Shown here piece after piece: positions 63,601 to 64,000 of a stretch of 64,000 bases of DNA (positions are counted from its first letter, which is position 1; every line of letters starts with the position of its first letter). A model generated the notes under the pieces. That model worked only from the letters and a program-made list of their open reading frames with translations, was not told where the DNA came from and searched no databases. Source of the DNA: Rotaria sp. Silwood1 (taxonomy: Eukaryota > Rotifera > Eurotatoria > Philodinida > Philodinidae); NCBI GenBank assembly GCA_905250075.1, contig CAJNOP010000011.1, forward strand, positions 1,428,169 to 1,492,168, written 5' to 3'. The position numbers and the translations under genes are program-made.

Positions 63601-63961
63601 AAGACGATATGAGTGTAAGCAAGTGGAACCATCGTATGTATTATCGTTCCATTGTCGATACTAGCAATACGATGCCGTTCTGTATGCGATATTTCTCTAT
63701 CCGTAGTGGTAATGACGAATTCATCACCAATCATCCAATTGACTGGCTCGCTTAATATAATCAAGCTTTCACCCGATGCAGCAGTTGTGGCAATTCGTGT
63801 CCATGAAATATCACGTAAAGAACCATGCAAATCGAGACCACCTAGAACTGCGATTACTCTAGATTCAATAAGCGGAAAATAATTGGGCAGTTCGATCGTA
63901 ACCGAATGGCGATCTTGAAGAATAATGTCGACGCTGCCATTGAAAGGAGCATCAGGTAAAC
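54607..63961 (-). CDS. PKHD1L1: Fibrocystin-L (PKHD1L1)-like membrane protein, C-terminal part
   Basis: Fifteen exons: 63247-63961, 62971-63193, 62740-62911, 62656-62680 (25-nt micro-exon), 61940-62058, 61622-61882, 61351-61563, 61198-61299, 60540-61143, 59314-59520, 56609-57151, 56263-56552, 55434-55559, 55217-55381 and 54607-55160. They give 1438 residues plus stop in one frame. The first exon carries a G8 domain (LIILSEPVNWMIGDEFVITT, PLAYTH). Parallel beta-helix repeats follow (NNVIYNTYRTGIAVTGKNN; NNEAHSAMSGVSLW). PKHD1L1 signature stretches include CDGLKKNLIVDTDGTLFG and IESMDSDTETRRLSPVAI. A single TM helix (IGLIVGLVVGLASSLLLIIG) precedes a short cytosolic tail. The upstream part (IPT/TIG, PA14) lies beyond 64000. 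Likely a giant cell-surface receptor or coat protein; in vertebrates PKHD1L1 is a stereociliary coat component, and related fibrocystin is ciliary. Confidence 0.9.
58000..58018 (+). repeat. Telomere-like GGGTGT run inside palindromic element
   Basis: Three units of GGGTGT (the TGTGGG hexamer) in the left arm of the 57666-58992 element, facing the inverted CACACC run at 58388-58452. Confidence 0.8.
58388..58452 (-). repeat. Telomere-like CACACC run inside palindromic element
   Basis: Degenerate to regular CCCACA/CACACC units, imperfect on the left (CCAACGCCCATCCCC) and regular on the right (CACCCACACCCACACCCA). It is the inverted partner of the run at 58000-58018 and much longer. Confidence 0.8.
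59521..60539. other. Large intron of the PKHD1L1-like gene
   Basis: 1.0 kb between the exons carrying GANYFD and TYQLAYFVL. A short exon-like stretch around 60133-60178 (minus) was considered, but direct joining (FDR|TYQ) matches the family better. No element with defined ends was seen. Confidence 0.6.
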
Positions 63962-64000
63962 CTAAGAGAAACAAAAGAGCTCGAATAGTGCTTGGAAAAA

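Noticed and set aside
1-64000. CRISPR arrays, prokaryotic operons, rRNA genes
   Set aside because: No regular repeat-spacer pattern, Shine-Dalgarno-led gene strings or rRNA-like tracts; the gene structure is clearly eukaryotic.

Overview
The window reads as AT-rich metazoan DNA with compact multi-exon genes: most introns are about 50-80 bp with GT..AG ends, and a minority are swollen to 0.6-2.2 kb by inserted repeats. Several traits together suggest a bdelloid rotifer (Adineta/Rotaria type). These are an intronless ADP-ribosyltransferase-like/TPR protein of the kind expanded in bdelloids, hexamer arrays matching the reported bdelloid telomere repeat TGTGGG, tiny introns, and many short non-autonomous DNA elements. 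The organism call is inference. Two runs of 100 N (924-1023, 52309-52408) are scaffold gaps.

Layout. 1-610 (+): 3' end of a neuronal-calcium-sensor-like EF-hand gene. 2082-4201 (-): a CPA2-type cation/H+ antiporter of 521 aa in six exons with a hAT-like MITE in one intron, followed by a decayed partial tandem copy (about 5690-6560). 8914-29931 (+): a 57-exon gene for CFAP46 (2811 aa), an axonemal central-apparatus protein; its large introns carry at least two terminal-inverted-repeat elements. 31392-31860 (+): a small FLRFamide neuropeptide precursor. 37191-39023 (-): the ART-like/TPR protein. 40859-43105 (-): a class A GPCR. About 48393-49998 (+): an unrecognised Asn/Gln/Ser-rich coding region with an in-frame stop. 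50008-51018: two back-to-back imperfect palindromes. 52409-53690: telomere-like array, 32-bp minisatellite and a degenerate GATCC-rich tract. 54607-63961 (-): the last 15 exons of a fibrocystin-L (PKHD1L1)-like membrane protein, with a striking 1327-bp palindromic element in one intron.

Exon models were built by hand from splice sites and reading phase. The CFAP46 (8436 nt), antiporter (1566 nt), GPCR (1104 nt), EF-hand (402 nt visible) and PKHD1L1-like (4317 nt plus 2) models all close in frame, which is strong internal support. No operon-like logic links the genes. CFAP46 is ciliary; the FLRFamide precursor and the GPCR are both neuropeptide-signalling parts, but no pairing can be claimed. 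The most unusual material is the foldback/telomere-repeat elements, above all 57666-58992.
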